DNA of 64,000 bases from Paenibacillus terricola (GCF_014779765.1 NZ_JACXZA010000001.1:1364001-1428000); one strand, 5' to 3'. Shown: positions 35,511-45,341, counted from the stretch's first letter. Made by a program: numbers and translations. The notes: generated by a model not told the origin, from the sequence alone.

Positions 35511-35634
35511 TAATCATTACCTCCGTATCCAGTCATAATCGTCGTTAGTCGAGCCGCATACAGCTTCTACTTGCGTATTATACGATAGGATAACGCTAGA
35601 ATGAGAGAATGTTTAATAATTTTGTAAGAAATGA

Positions 35635-35654
35635 GTTAAAATTCGTTAAGAATT
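35635..35654 (+). promoter_or_regulatory. Direct repeat, possible response-regulator site
   Basis: GTTAAAATTC and GTTAAGAATT are head-to-tail with 10-base phasing, as OmpR-type regulators prefer, ending 6 bases before -10-like TATTCT (35661-35666). Likely autoregulation of the kinase/regulator/RND unit. Confidence 0.4.
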
Positions 35655-35702
35655 AAACGCTATTCTAATATAGCAACATATAACAGCAGAAGGATGAGCA
35701 AT

Positions 35703-37172
35703 GTGTCGATTCGTACGAGGCTGCAAGTCGCCCTATGGGCGATGGTAATCGTTCCGAACATCATTATGATCAGCTTGATCATATCGCTGCTTTATTTTCT
35801 CAGTGACCAGACGCTTCACGAGCTAATGACGAACGAGAAATATTATAAGGATCGGCAAGCGGTTGCACTCGGTGAGCTGTCTTATGTACTGCGGTACGAG
35901 CCAGAACGGATGGAGAACGACCAATACTTGAACGATTTTCAGAAACGTCTGGCGGAATTGCAGGCCGGTGTTGTTCTGGAGCGGGAAGGGTACCCGCCAG
36001 CCGTAACCCCTATGCTGCGTGAAGCTGCGCCGCATGAAGATTGGGGCAAGCTGGTCGACGATAATCGTGATCAAATTACGTTAGACGGCTATTTGTATCA
36101 AATCGTCAGACAAGATGTCGTGTTCGCCGACGGCGTTGAAGGTAAAGTGCTGCTGCTCAGGCAGCAGGAACAGCTTCCGATATATTGGAAGATCATATTT
36201 ATTGCCATCGGACTGTTTGCGCTTGTTGGAACAAGCATTTTTCTAACCTATATCGTTTCCAGGAGCATCATTAAGCCATTATACTCGCTTAAACGATCGG
36301 CCGAGCAGATTAGTGAAGGGATGCTTGATGGTGAAGTAAAGCCGATGAACAAGGACGAGATTGGCGAGCTCAGCATTGCTTTCGAGGCGATGCGGCAGCG
36401 ACTTAAAGGCTCTATCGAAGATCGACTACAGGAGGAAGAGAACCGCAAACGGCTGCTCTCGCATATCTCCCACGATTTGAAGACGCCGATCACGGCAATC
36501 AAAGGCTACATAGAAGGCATCTTGGATGGTGTGGCCAACACGCAGGAAAAGCAGGAGAAATATTTGCGCACCGTGTACCGCAAAGCGACAGATATGGATC
36601 GCCTGATTGATGAGCTGTTCTTGTTCTCCAAGCTGGATATGCAGCATGTGGCGTACGATTTTAAACCAATCGATATTCGTCGCTACATTATGCACTTCGC
36701 CGAAGACCAGCAGATTGATCTGGAGAAAGCCGGCATTACGCTGGCGCTGCAAGGGATTGAAGGCGAGCCGTTGATGGTGGCGGCTGATACCGAAAAGTTA
36801 AGTCGGGTGTTTCACAACATTATTGGGAACAGTGTTAAGTATATGATGGATGAAACCAGCGATGACGAAGGGCGTATAGTTATCTCGCTGCATGGATTGC
36901 CAGGTGGCTACATTCAATTCGAAATTAGCGATAATGGGCCGGGTGTAGCACCGGATGCGCTGCCTATGCTGTTCGACCAGTTCTACCGGACGGAGCAGTC
37001 GCGAAGCACCGAAACAGGCGGAAGCGGTCTCGGGCTTGCGATTGTGAAACAGATCGTACAAGGACATGGCGGACATGTTGAAGCCAAGCTGCCTGCCAGC
37101 GGGGGACTAGCCATCACTGTAACACTGCGCCAATGGATGAACGATCATGAGCATGACGCAGAAAGCAGGTGA
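35703..37172 (+). CDS. Sensor histidine kinase
   Basis: A 489-residue two-component sensor. A first membrane helix (about 10-32), an extracellular domain, a second helix (about 160-182) and HAMP are followed by the HisKA box HISHDLKTPITAIKGY with His257. The ATPase domain has NIIGNSVKYM, DNGPGV and GGSGLGLAIVKQIVQGHGG. The GTG at 35703 is chosen because AGAAGGA lies about 9 bases before it; an ATG at 35694 overlaps that site. The response-regulator gene follows immediately, and an RND exporter gene after that, suggesting that the pair controls export. The signal is unknown. Confidence 0.9.
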   Translation: MSIRTRLQVALWAMVIVPNIIMISLIISLLYFLSDQTLHELMTNEKYYKDRQAVALGELSYVLRYEPERMENDQYLNDFQKRLAELQAGVVLEREGYPPAVTPMLREAAPHEDWGKLVDDNRDQITLDGYLYQIVRQDVVFADGVEGKVLLLRQQEQLPIYWKIIFIAIGLFALVGTSIFLTYIVSRSIIKPLYSLKRSAEQISEGMLDGEVKPMNKDEIGELSIAFEAMRQRLKGSIEDRLQEEENRKRLLSHISHDLKTPITAIKGYIEGILDGVANTQEKQEKYLRTVYRKATDMDRLIDELFLFSKLDMQHVAYDFKPIDIRRYIMHFAEDQQIDLEKAGITLALQGIEGEPLMVAADTEKLSRVFHNIIGNSVKYMMDETSDDEGRIVISLHGLPGGYIQFEISDNGPGVAPDALPMLFDQFYRTEQSRSTETGGSGLGLAIVKQIVQGHGGHVEAKLPASGGLAITVTLRQWMNDHEHDAESR

Positions 37173-37182
37173 AATTGTAACG

Positions 37183-37872
37183 ATGAAGTCCATTCTCATT
37201 ATTGAAGACGAGCGTTCCATCGCAGAGCTTCAACGCGATTATCTAGAGAGCAATGGCTACCGCGCCGATATTGAGGTGAAAGGTGACATTGGACTGAAGC
37301 GTGCGCTGGAAGAGAAGTTTGATCTCATTATTCTGGACGTCATGCTGCCGAATATGGATGGTTTCGAGATATGCCGACGTATTCGGCAGACTGCGAATGT
37401 GCCGATCTTAATGGTATCTGCGAAGAAAGAGGACATCGATAAAATACGCGGCCTTGGGCTTGGTGCAGATGACTACATGACGAAGCCGTTCAGTCCAAGC
37501 GAACTGGTAGCAAGGGTGAAAGCGCATCTTGCCCGTTATGAACGGCTTACTGGCGATAATCAGAACAGAAGCGACTCGTTGACGATTCGTGGACTGACGA
37601 TAGACAAGCTAACGCATCAAGTGACGATACGAGATCAGAACATGCTGCTGACGGGTAAAGAATTCGATTTATTGTTATTGCTTGCCCAACATCCGAATCG
37701 TGTTTTTACGAAGGAAGAGCTGTTCGAGCGGGTATGGGGATTGGAGTCGATTGGCGATATTGGCACCGTAACCGTTCATATTAGGCGGCTGCGGGAGAAA
37801 ATTGAGCTCGATCCATCGAATCCGCAATATATCGATACCGTATGGGGAGTCGGATACAGGCTAAAGGTATAA
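37183..37872 (+). CDS. OmpR-family response regulator
   Basis: A 229-residue regulator. The receiver domain has IIEDERS, phospho-acceptor Asp52 in LIILDVMLPNMDG and Lys in MTKPFSP. A C-terminal winged helix (about 130-228, TGKEFDLLLLLAQHPNRVFTKEELFERVWG) completes it. The ATG at 37183 has AGGTGA 10 bases upstream; an in-frame ATG at 37147 lies inside the kinase gene and would add twelve residues. It is the partner of the adjacent kinase and the probable activator of the RND gene 55 bases downstream. Confidence 0.92.
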   Translation: MKSILIIEDERSIAELQRDYLESNGYRADIEVKGDIGLKRALEEKFDLIILDVMLPNMDGFEICRRIRQTANVPILMVSAKKEDIDKIRGLGLGADDYMTKPFSPSELVARVKAHLARYERLTGDNQNRSDSLTIRGLTIDKLTHQVTIRDQNMLLTGKEFDLLLLLAQHPNRVFTKEELFERVWGLESIGDIGTVTVHIRRLREKIELDPSNPQYIDTVWGVGYRLKV

Positions 37873-37926
37873 ACATGCAGCCTGGATTTGCACTATAGAT
37901 GTAACAATTATAAATAGGGGAATGGA

Positions 37927-40900
37927 GTGACGGTATTGAAAAGCATCATTCGATTTTCATTGAACAACAAATTTGCACTCTGGATTATGACCATCATCGT
38001 CTTGTTTGCCGGTATGTACTCGAGCATGCAGATGAAGATGGAGACGCTGCCTGATATTACAATTCCGATTGTCAGCGTAACAACGGTTTATCCTGGCGCC
38101 GCGCCGGAATCGGTCATGAACGATGTGACGAAGCCGATCGAGCAGCAGGTTCGCAATCTGGAGGGAGTCGAGAACGTAACATCGACTTCGATGGAGAATG
38201 CATCCTCCATCATTATCCAGTATGGTTTTGATAAAAATATGGAAAAGGCAAAGGCCGAAATAACAGAAGCGATCAGCGGGCTGAAACTGCCTGAAGGCGT
38301 GAATGCGCCAGATATTTCGCGTATCTCGCTGAATGCTTTCCCTGTTATGTCCTTAAGCGTAGCGAATAAGGATCTGTCGCTTGAAGAGCTGACGAAGCTT
38401 GTTGAGACAGAAGTTGTTCCTGCCATTCAAGGCACAGAAGGCGTAGCGTCTGTTCAGATCTCCGGTCAGCATGTGAAGTCGGCAGAGCTGACGTTCAAGT
38501 CGGACAAAATGCAGCAATACGGTCTGACGGAAGATACGGTGAAGGGCATTATTAAAGGCTCGTCCCTATCGGTTCCGCTTGGTCTGTTCACGTTCGGCAG
38601 CGAAGAGAATACGGTAGTTGTCGACGGCAACATATGGACGGAAGACGATCTGAACAATCTGCAGATCCCAGTCACACCTGCGGGTGCGGGTGGTGCAGCA
38701 GGTGCCGGCGCTGGTGCTGGAGCAGCAGGTCAGAACGCACCGCAAGCCGGTGCAGCGATTCAACTGCCTACAGTGAAGCTGTCTGAAGTTGCAGATTTGA
38801 CGGTTATCGGCAAGGCTTCTTCAATCTCCCGTACGAACGGTCAAGATGCAATCGGCATCTCGGTCGTGAAAGGGGCAGACGCGAATACGGTTGATGTCGT
38901 CAACAGTGTGAAGGACGAAGTGAAGAGCCTGTCGGAAGACAATAAAGGCTTGGAAATTCTGACGGTATACGACCAAGGTGAGCCGATCGAGAAATCGGTC
39001 AATACGATGCTGAGCAAAGCATTCATTGGCGCTGCGTTCGCTGTCGTCATCATTCTCATCTTCCTGCGCGATATTCGTTCGACGATCATTGCCGTCGTAT
39101 CGATTCCATTGTCGATCTTCATCGCGCTGCTTATTCTGAATCAACTTGATATTACGCTTAACATAATGACACTCGGCGCCATGACCGTCGCCATAGGACG
39201 GGTAATCGATGACTCGATTGTCGTTATCGAGAACATGTACCGCCGTATGTCACTTGCTACGGAGAAGTTGACGGGTAAAGAACTGATGCTCGAATCGACA
39301 CGAGAAATGTTCATCCCGATTCTTGCATCGACGATCGTAACGATCGCTGTATTCCTGCCGATGGGCTTCGTATCGGGCGCAGTCGGCCAGATCTTCATGC
39401 CATTCGCATTGACGATCGTATTCTCGCTGCTCGCTTCATTGCTCGTTGCGATTACGGTCGTACCAATGCTTGCCCACATGATGTTCCGCAAAGGATTGAA
39501 GAATGCGAAGCATCACGAAGATAAGCCAGGTCGCTTGGCCGGCGCATATCGTCGTACGCTTCGTTGGACGCTCGATCATAAAGTCATCACGTCGCTGGTT
39601 GCGATTGTTCTGCTCGTCGGCAGCTTGTTGCTGACGCCGCTCATCGGTTTCAGCTTCCTCCCTTCCGAGGGCGAGAAGACGATGATGATTACGTATAACC
39701 CAGCACCAGGTGAGACGCTTGAGCAAGTAACAGATCTGGCTTCGAAAGCAGAGAAGGAGCTGCTCAGCCGTAACAATGTAGAAATGATGCAATACACGAT
39801 TGGCAGCGGTAATCCGCTCAACCCGGGCGCTTCGAAGCAAGGGCTTATCTACTTGAATTACAATGAAAAAACGCCGAAGTTCGAGGATGAGAAAACAGCT
39901 GTTATCGATATGCTCGCAGGCCTCGGCGGCAAAGGCGAATGGAAGCAGCAGGACTTCACAGGCGGCGGCCTTGGCGGCAGTGGCATGTCGCTGACCGTAT
40001 ACGGCCCAGATATGGACACGCTGCAAACCGTTGTAGGTCAAATCGCTGACAACTGGAAGAAGAACGACAAACTGACGAATGTCGATACCAGCCTTGCGAA
40101 GTCGTACAAGCAGTACAAGCTTGTTGCTGATCAAGCGAAGCTGAGCCAATACGGCTTGACGGCTGGTCAAGTGGCAATGGCGATCTCCCCAGTTCGTACG
40201 CAAGAGCAGCTGACGACCATCACGAAGGATGGGGAGAAGCTGAATGTTACGGTACATGTGGAAGCCAAAACGTATAACAGCATTTCGGATCTCGAGAATG
40301 AACAGCTGATGTCGCCGCTCGGATTCGAAGTTGCATTGAAGGATGTTGTGAAGGTAGAGGAAGGTCAGTCGCCGAATACGATTACGCGTAAAGACGACAA
40401 AGTATATGCGGAAGTAACCGCAGATGCGAAGACAGCCGATATCTCCAAGGTTTCGTCTGATGTACAAAAACAAATCGATGCCATGGATCTTCCTGCTGGC
40501 GTATCGACCGAAATGGGCGGTGCAACGCAGGATATGAACGAGGCGTTTACGCAGCTGATCCTTGCGATGGTTGCCGCAATCGCTATCGTATACCTCGTGC
40601 TCGTCATCACGTTCGGCGGCGCGCGTACACCGTTCGCAATTCTGTTCTCGCTGCCGTTCACCGTTATCGGTGCATTGGTTGGTCTCCTGATCGCAGGTGA
40701 GACGATTAGTGTTACGGCATTGATCGGTATGCTGATGCTCATCGGTATCGTAGTCACGAACGCGATCGTATTGGTTGACCGCGTTATTCATAAAGAAGCA
40801 GAAGGTTTGTCCGTACGTGAAGCGTTGCTCGAAGCAGCAGGCACGCGTCTGCGTCCGATTCTGATGACAGCAATCGCAACGATTGGCGCATTGCTCCCGC

Positions 40901-41061
40901 TCGCACTCGGATTTGAGTCCGGCGGTCTGATCTCCAAAGGTCTTGGCATTACGGTAATCGGCGGTCTGACGAGCTCGACGCTGCTCACGCTCATCTTCGT
41001 ACCGATGGTGTACGAGCTGCTGAACCGCAAACGGAAGTTCAAAGCTAGATCGGCTGAATAA
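37927..41061 (+). CDS. RND efflux transporter, SwrC/YerP-like
   Basis: A 1044-residue resistance-nodulation-division transporter with twelve membrane helices in two halves. Its start resembles B. subtilis SwrC (KSIIRFSLNNKFALW, then the METLPDITIPIVSVTTVYPGA stretch), a surfactin self-resistance protein. GRVIDDSIVVIENMYR carries the proton-relay region. Between the porter subdomains near residues 255-280 is a Gly/Ala-rich insert (GAGGAAGAGAGAAGQNAPQAG). No membrane-fusion protein is adjacent, as for SwrC. GTG 37927 and TTG 37936 are both supported by upstream G-rich sites. Likely role: export of lipopeptides or other amphiphiles under control of the preceding two-component pair. Confidence 0.92.
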   Translation: MTVLKSIIRFSLNNKFALWIMTIIVLFAGMYSSMQMKMETLPDITIPIVSVTTVYPGAAPESVMNDVTKPIEQQVRNLEGVENVTSTSMENASSIIIQYGFDKNMEKAKAEITEAISGLKLPEGVNAPDISRISLNAFPVMSLSVANKDLSLEELTKLVETEVVPAIQGTEGVASVQISGQHVKSAELTFKSDKMQQYGLTEDTVKGIIKGSSLSVPLGLFTFGSEENTVVVDGNIWTEDDLNNLQIPVTPAGAGGAAGAGAGAGAAGQNAPQAGAAIQLPTVKLSEVADLTVIGKASSISRTNGQDAIGISVVKGADANTVDVVNSVKDEVKSLSEDNKGLEILTVYDQGEPIEKSVNTMLSKAFIGAAFAVVIILIFLRDIRSTIIAVVSIPLSIFIALLILNQLDITLNIMTLGAMTVAIGRVIDDSIVVIENMYRRMSLATEKLTGKELMLESTREMFIPILASTIVTIAVFLPMGFVSGAVGQIFMPFALTIVFSLLASLLVAITVVPMLAHMMFRKGLKNAKHHEDKPGRLAGAYRRTLRWTLDHKVITSLVAIVLLVGSLLLTPLIGFSFLPSEGEKTMMITYNPAPGETLEQVTDLASKAEKELLSRNNVEMMQYTIGSGNPLNPGASKQGLIYLNYNEKTPKFEDEKTAVIDMLAGLGGKGEWKQQDFTGGGLGGSGMSLTVYGPDMDTLQTVVGQIADNWKKNDKLTNVDTSLAKSYKQYKLVADQAKLSQYGLTAGQVAMAISPVRTQEQLTTITKDGEKLNVTVHVEAKTYNSISDLENEQLMSPLGFEVALKDVVKVEEGQSPNTITRKDDKVYAEVTADAKTADISKVSSDVQKQIDAMDLPAGVSTEMGGATQDMNEAFTQLILAMVAAIAIVYLVLVITFGGARTPFAILFSLPFTVIGALVGLLIAGETISVTALIGMLMLIGIVVTNAIVLVDRVIHKEAEGLSVREALLEAAGTRLRPILMTAIATIGALLPLALGFESGGLISKGLGITVIGGLTSSTLLTLIFVPMVYELLNRKRKFKARSAE

Positions 41062-41112
41062 GCGAAGGTTAGTGAAGGTTAGATGAATCGCTGTTAAAGC
41101 CGCAAGATATGT

Positions 41113-41160
41113 AGAGGTTGTCCCGAAGCCAGCGCACTGGTGAAGGGGCAACCTCTTTTT
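41113..41160 (+). terminator. Intrinsic terminator after the RND gene
   Basis: AGAGGTTGTCCC pairs with GGGGCAACCTCT, enclosing CCAG/CTGG, followed by five T. Confidence 0.88.
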
Positions 41161-41286
41161 GCGCATACAAGCAGGCTCGAATTGTTGTTAGGTTTTGTGT
41201 ATGGATTAATCGTGGCAATTGGAGAGAAATTAAACAAGATCGGTTTCGGTTTCCGTTTATTCAACTATCCAACAGGGAGGATTCCC

Positions 41287-41625
41287 ATGCCAATAATGAA
41301 GTGGAAGAAGTGGTTCATTGCAGCTATTACACTTATAGCTTTGGCTGATCCAACGGCGAGCAGCGCTGCTGCTGCGAGTGCGCGGCTTCAGCCTGAATAT
41401 GCCCAATGGGGACGGCAAGCGGTTGATTACACAAGCCAGGAATATAAAGCGGAAGTAGTCGACTATGCTTATGAAGGGCGATATCCTTCCGTAGACGGCA
41501 ACGTGGAGTATCGCTTTCGGTTGTGGGTTCGTAAGGCAAGCCGTGAGTATGCCATTCGAGTAGCTGTAAGTGTCAATCCATCGACAGGTGAACGGGTAGG
41601 GCTCAAGCTGACAGAATTGCAATGA
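41287..41625 (+). CDS. DUF3889-like secreted protein
   Basis: A 112-residue protein with a signal peptide (WFIAAITLIALADPTASSAAAA, cleavage likely near residue 30) and a small domain resembling DUF3889 (YAQWGRQAVDYTSQEYKAEVVDYAYEGR, then VSVNPSTGERVGLKLTEL). Role unknown. The ATG at 41287 follows GGGAGG. A longer frame beginning at 41140 would run through the RND terminator and is rejected. Confidence 0.72.
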   Translation: MPIMKWKKWFIAAITLIALADPTASSAAAASARLQPEYAQWGRQAVDYTSQEYKAEVVDYAYEGRYPSVDGNVEYRFRLWVRKASREYAIRVAVSVNPSTGERVGLKLTELQ

Positions 41626-41662
41626 ACAACAGATCAACGATAGGCAGAAAGGATGATTCCTT

Positions 41663-41977
41663 ATGTTGATGACGACGACGAATGCGATTGAAGGCCGTGC
41701 AATCGAGGACTATATCGGTATTGTTACCGGAGAAGCCATTATGGGCGCTAACATTGTACGTGATTTCTTGGCTTCGATCACAGACGTGATCGGCGGACGC
41801 TCCGGCGCATACGAGAACAAACTAAAGGAAGCGAGAGATGTCGCCTTTGAAGAAATGCGTGCACAAGCCGTTCGATTCGGTGCGAATGGTATCGTTGGCG
41901 TCGACATTGACTATGAGGTAGTCCGAGACGGGATGCTGATGGTCGCTGTAAGCGGTACGGCTGTTAAATTCCGCTAA
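41663..41977 (+). CDS. YbjQ/UPF0145 family protein
   Basis: A 104-residue homomultimer-type protein of the YbjQ (DUF74, putative heavy-metal-binding) family: [42 protein letters not shown], and [13 protein letters not shown]. Its role is undefined; the fold suggests pentameric rings. AAAGGATGA precedes the ATG. Confidence 0.88.
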   Translation: MLMTTTNAIEGRAIEDYIGIVTGEAIMGANIVRDFLASITDVIGGRSGAYENKLKEARDVAFEEMRAQAVRFGANGIVGVDIDYEVVRDGMLMVAVSGTAVKFR

Positions 41978-42050
41978 GGTGGACATCGCTATTGCAATCT
42001 AGTTACAATGGAATGGACGACCATTTCAGTTATTGAAGGAGACAGGATTT

Positions 42051-42365
42051 ATGTATACAGAAATAAGCACGGACGAACTGCGCGACAGATTGGAGCAAGG
42101 CGAGAAGCTGTATCTAGTCGATGTTCGTGAGCCTGATGAATGGGAAGACGGCCATGTGCAAGAGGCGATCAACATCCCGCTGTCGCAGCTGCAAGCGCGG
42201 GTTGGGGAATTGGCTGCCGGCGGCGAAGAGCCGTTCATTCTCATGTGCAGAAGCGGCAATCGCAGCAGCCGAGCATGCGATTATTTGACGGCGCTTGGCT
42301 ACGAAGTCGTTAATGTGGCCGGGGGCATGCTGAACTGGAACGGGAAAGTGGTTTCTGGCGCGTAA
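42051..42365 (+). CDS. Rhodanese-like sulfurtransferase
   Basis: A 104-residue single-domain rhodanese with active-site loop CRSGNRSSR, whose Cys (near residue 67) would carry the persulfide. Typical segments LVDVREPDEWEDGHVQEAINIPL and GGMLNWNGKV are present. It likely moves sulfane sulfur in the cytoplasm. GAAGGAGACAGG precedes the ATG at 42051; an earlier in-frame TTG lies upstream of that site. Confidence 0.9.
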   Translation: MYTEISTDELRDRLEQGEKLYLVDVREPDEWEDGHVQEAINIPLSQLQARVGELAAGGEEPFILMCRSGNRSSRACDYLTALGYEVVNVAGGMLNWNGKVVSGA

Positions 42366-42396
42366 CACGTAAGTTTTGAACAGAGATGGAATGAAT

Positions 42397-42448
42397 AAAG
42401 CTCGTATTTTCTTCGTCTACCAGGATGGGGAGGATACGGGCTTTTTTT
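42397..42448 (+). terminator. Intrinsic terminator after the rhodanese gene
   Basis: AAAGCTCGTAT (42397-42407) pairs with ATACGGGCTTT (42434-42444), with one G-U, followed by a seven-T run. Confidence 0.82.
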
Positions 42449-42557
42449 GATGCGGATAGATAGCATATGCCAGTGCCAGTATGAAACAAGAACATGAGAC
42501 ATGCTCGACGCGTAGTGGACATACAATGGGGAGAGACGAGGAAGGAGCGATGCGTCT

Positions 42558-44867
42558 ATGTCTGTTCAAATGTTAAAACCTCCGATAGAGACGGTGGACG
42601 CTGAATCTCATCCACTGGAAGCTAATCCATCTGATCCGATCTCTATCGATCTTCGAATAGGTGGTATGCACTGTACGGCTTGCGCTGCCCGGATTGAGAA
42701 AGCAGTTGGTCGTCTTCCTGGCGTGAAGCAGGCTGCGGTCAGCTATGCTTCGCGTTCGGCATGGATCGTCTATGAGCCATCACGATTAAGCGTCAATGAT
42801 ATCGGCAATGTCATTACGAGGCTTGGGTTTCAATCCTCCTCGGAGCAGCGGCCAGCGTTCGACCGGCAGGAGAGGACGATGCTCCTGCTTAGGCTCATAC
42901 TATCGGCGCTGCTGACGATTCCATTGCTGTGGCCGATGGCGCATCATTTTGAGGCGCTCTCCTTCATTCCGGTACCGACTATCTTAATGAACCGATGGGT
43001 TCAGCTCGGGCTTGCAACGTTGATCCAATTAGTGCCTGCCGCTCCATTCTACTATGGCGCTTATTATGCGTTGAAGCAGAGGGCAGCCAATATGGATGTC
43101 CTCGTAGCTACAGGAACGACAGCGGCTTATCTTTACAGTCATTACATGGTGTTCCGAGGCGGAAGCTCAATGGCTGAAACCAATTCAGCGCTTTATTTTG
43201 AGACATCGGCGGTCGTCATTACAGCTGTGCTCTTGGGCAAATGGATAGAGGCTGCGGCGGCTGGCCGCACAGCTTCGGAGCTAGGCAGTTTGGGCGAGCT
43301 TCAGCCGTTGATGGCGACCATTGTTCGCGAAGGAAGTCGAGAGCAAGTTGCGTCGGCACTACTGCAAGCGGGGGATGAGGTAATCGTTGAGCCTGGACAG
43401 CCGTTCCCTGCTGATGGCCTGCTGTTATCCGATTCGGCGGAGACGGACGAATCGCTGCTGACAGGGGAGAGCCGGCTTGTTGCCAAGCAGCGCGGTGAAC
43501 GTGTCTATGCAGGGACAATGAATGCACGAAACGAAGTTCGTGTTTATGTGAAAGCCTCAGGTGCGACTACAGCGCTGTCGCGGCTTCACGCCATGATGCG
43601 GGAAGCGTTGGCTTCCAAGACGTCTGTCCAGCGTAAAGTGGATGTGATTGCGGGCATATTCGTACCTGTGATGATCGGCCTGTCAATCGCAACGTTCATC
43701 GTAAGTATGATCTGGTGGACGAAAGGAAATGGCGAAGCAGCTTTTATACGTGCGTTGGCTGTACTGTTAGCCGCTTGTCCCTGCGCGCTTGGCCTTGCGA
43801 CACCTTTATCGCTTGCGGCAGCATCAACCGCTTCCGCTAAGCGGGGCATTGTATTGAAACAGGCTGATGCGCTGGAGACAGCAGCTCAGCTGCAGGCTGT
43901 TGTACTGGATAAGACAGGTACGCTGACAGAAGGCCGTGCACAAGTGACGGCTGTTCATGCAGAGACGTTGCATCCTGCTGCGCTGCTTCGGTTAGCTGCG
44001 GCTGCAGAAGAACATGCGACCCATCCATATGCTGCAGCCGTTCGAGCTGCTGCATCGAGTGCTGCTTATGCGCACAATAATGAAACACCAACCCGGATGT
44101 CGAACAAATCCGCTGGCAGTAGAGCAAATCACACAGAGGGCGGATCGTTAGTCGAAATGGACGGACATACGGTTGCAGTCGGCGGATACGATTATGCAAT
44201 CAAGTATAGTTGGCGGTTAACAGACTCGGTTCGACGGTTTGCAGTCGAGCATGAACGCAAAGGTGAGACGATATGGTACGTGGCAGTCGACAGCCGATGC
44301 GAAGGAGCCATTGCATTAGCAGATCCGCTTCGAGCAGATGCGCGGGAAGCGATAGCGATGCTTCGCAAAGCTGGCATTCGGCACATTGTGCTTGCGTCTG
44401 GTGACCGGGAAGCAGCTGCATCGGCCATCGCTTCACGCGTTCGGATAAGAGAAGTCCATGCATCGCTGCGCCCGGAACAGAAAGTGGCGCTCATTCATTC
44501 GCTCCAGCAGCGACACGGTTCTGTCGCCATGGTCGGTGACGGATGGAATGATGCCCCTGCGCTTGCAGCAGCTGATGTCGGCTTTGCCATTGGCGGCGGA
44601 GCAGATGCGGCGATGGGAGCGGGGCAGCTTGCGCTGCTGCATGGCCGGCTTACCGGGGTTGCGGATACGGTGCGGATCAGCCGGTTAACGATGCGCAATG
44701 TAAAGCAAAATCTAGCGCTTGCCTTTCTCTACAATGCAGCTGTCATCCCAAGTGCTGCGTTAGGGCAGCTGCAGCCATGGATGGCCGGAACTGCAATGGC
44801 GCTTAGCTCATTATCAGTTGTTGGCAATGCGATCATCCTTCGGTTGCAGCTTAGGCGGAAGTGGTAA
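42558..44867 (+). CDS. copA: Copper-type P1B ATPase (CopA-like)
   Basis: A 769-residue heavy-metal efflux ATPase. One N-terminal HMA domain carries CTAC (Cys39, Cys42). Membrane metal site Cys407-Pro-Cys409, actuator LTGES, phosphorylation DKTGT (Asp451), HATHPY and GDGWNDAPAL are all present. CPC together with a late NxxxxSxxxN-type helix points to Cu(I). Only one HMA domain is present, where B. subtilis CopA has two, and no CopZ chaperone or CsoR/CueR regulator lies beside it. It exports copper across the cytoplasmic membrane. Confidence 0.88.
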   Translation: MSVQMLKPPIETVDAESHPLEANPSDPISIDLRIGGMHCTACAARIEKAVGRLPGVKQAAVSYASRSAWIVYEPSRLSVNDIGNVITRLGFQSSSEQRPAFDRQERTMLLLRLILSALLTIPLLWPMAHHFEALSFIPVPTILMNRWVQLGLATLIQLVPAAPFYYGAYYALKQRAANMDVLVATGTTAAYLYSHYMVFRGGSSMAETNSALYFETSAVVITAVLLGKWIEAAAAGRTASELGSLGELQPLMATIVREGSREQVASALLQAGDEVIVEPGQPFPADGLLLSDSAETDESLLTGESRLVAKQRGERVYAGTMNARNEVRVYVKASGATTALSRLHAMMREALASKTSVQRKVDVIAGIFVPVMIGLSIATFIVSMIWWTKGNGEAAFIRALAVLLAACPCALGLATPLSLAAASTASAKRGIVLKQADALETAAQLQAVVLDKTGTLTEGRAQVTAVHAETLHPAALLRLAAAAEEHATHPYAAAVRAAASSAAYAHNNETPTRMSNKSAGSRANHTEGGSLVEMDGHTVAVGGYDYAIKYSWRLTDSVRRFAVEHERKGETIWYVAVDSRCEGAIALADPLRADAREAIAMLRKAGIRHIVLASGDREAAASAIASRVRIREVHASLRPEQKVALIHSLQQRHGSVAMVGDGWNDAPALAAADVGFAIGGGADAAMGAGQLALLHGRLTGVADTVRISRLTMRNVKQNLALAFLYNAAVIPSAALGQLQPWMAGTAMALSSLSVVGNAIILRLQLRRKW

Positions 44868-44954
44868 GGACTATATTGACTTTTGTGATGGGAAGGATAG
44901 ACAAAAAGCATGTCCGATGATATAGTTACTTTCGTTCATTCAATTGGATATGCA

Positions 44955-45165
44955 ATCGAGCAGGTGCTAGTCGGCGATGCAAGTCAGATCGATCCGCACG
45001 GCACAATAGGGAAGCCGGTGTAATTCCGGCACGGACCCGCCACTGTAAGAAGCGCTTGGCATGTAAGATAAACCAAGTAACCGCACCGACACCAGTCACT
45101 GAGGATCTCCTTGGGAAGACGTTGGTACGCGGGCTTCAAGTCAGGATACCTGCCTGTCTCGTACA
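44955..45165 (+). ncRNA. Cobalamin (B12) riboswitch
   Basis: The leader contains core cobalamin-riboswitch blocks: AATAGGGAAGCCGGTG, the CGGCACGGACCCGCCACTGTA block, and the B12-box AAGTCAGGATACCTGCCTG near 45138-45156, with CAGGTGC at the 5' side closing the outer stem. A terminator at 45280 follows. AdoCbl binding should favour the terminator and lower expression of the uptake and salvage genes downstream. Boundaries are approximate. Confidence 0.93.
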
Positions 45166-45279
45166 TGCATCTACCTACGTGGTGTTAGGGAAGGTGTTGG
45201 ATAATCGCTAATAACGTAGTCCTATCTGTTGTCTAGCTGCTAATGCAGTTCTAAGACAGGAGCGAGGATTCGTTGACTG

Positions 45280-45317
45280 AAGCATTTCCGACCCTTGCGG
45301 CGGGAATGCTTTTTTTA
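45280..45317 (+). terminator. Riboswitch-controlled terminator
   Basis: AAGCATTTCCG (45280-45290) pairs with CGGGAATGCTT (45301-45311), followed by a T run, 25 bases before btuF. An alternative pairing upstream, CTGTTGTCTAGCTGC with GCAGTTCTAAGACAG, could take part in the switch. Confidence 0.88.
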
Positions 45318-45341
45318 TTTTACATAGCTTGAAAGGAAGAG

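Noticed and set aside
39436-41166. 576-codon minus-strand frame opposite the RND gene
   Set aside because: The RND frame has clear domains and codon structure; the opposite frame is rich in Cys, His, Arg and Gln without motifs, typical of a shadow of a strongly biased gene.
41140-41286. N-terminal extension of the DUF3889-like protein
   Set aside because: It would begin inside the RND terminator. GGGAGG and a proper signal peptide support the ATG at 41287.
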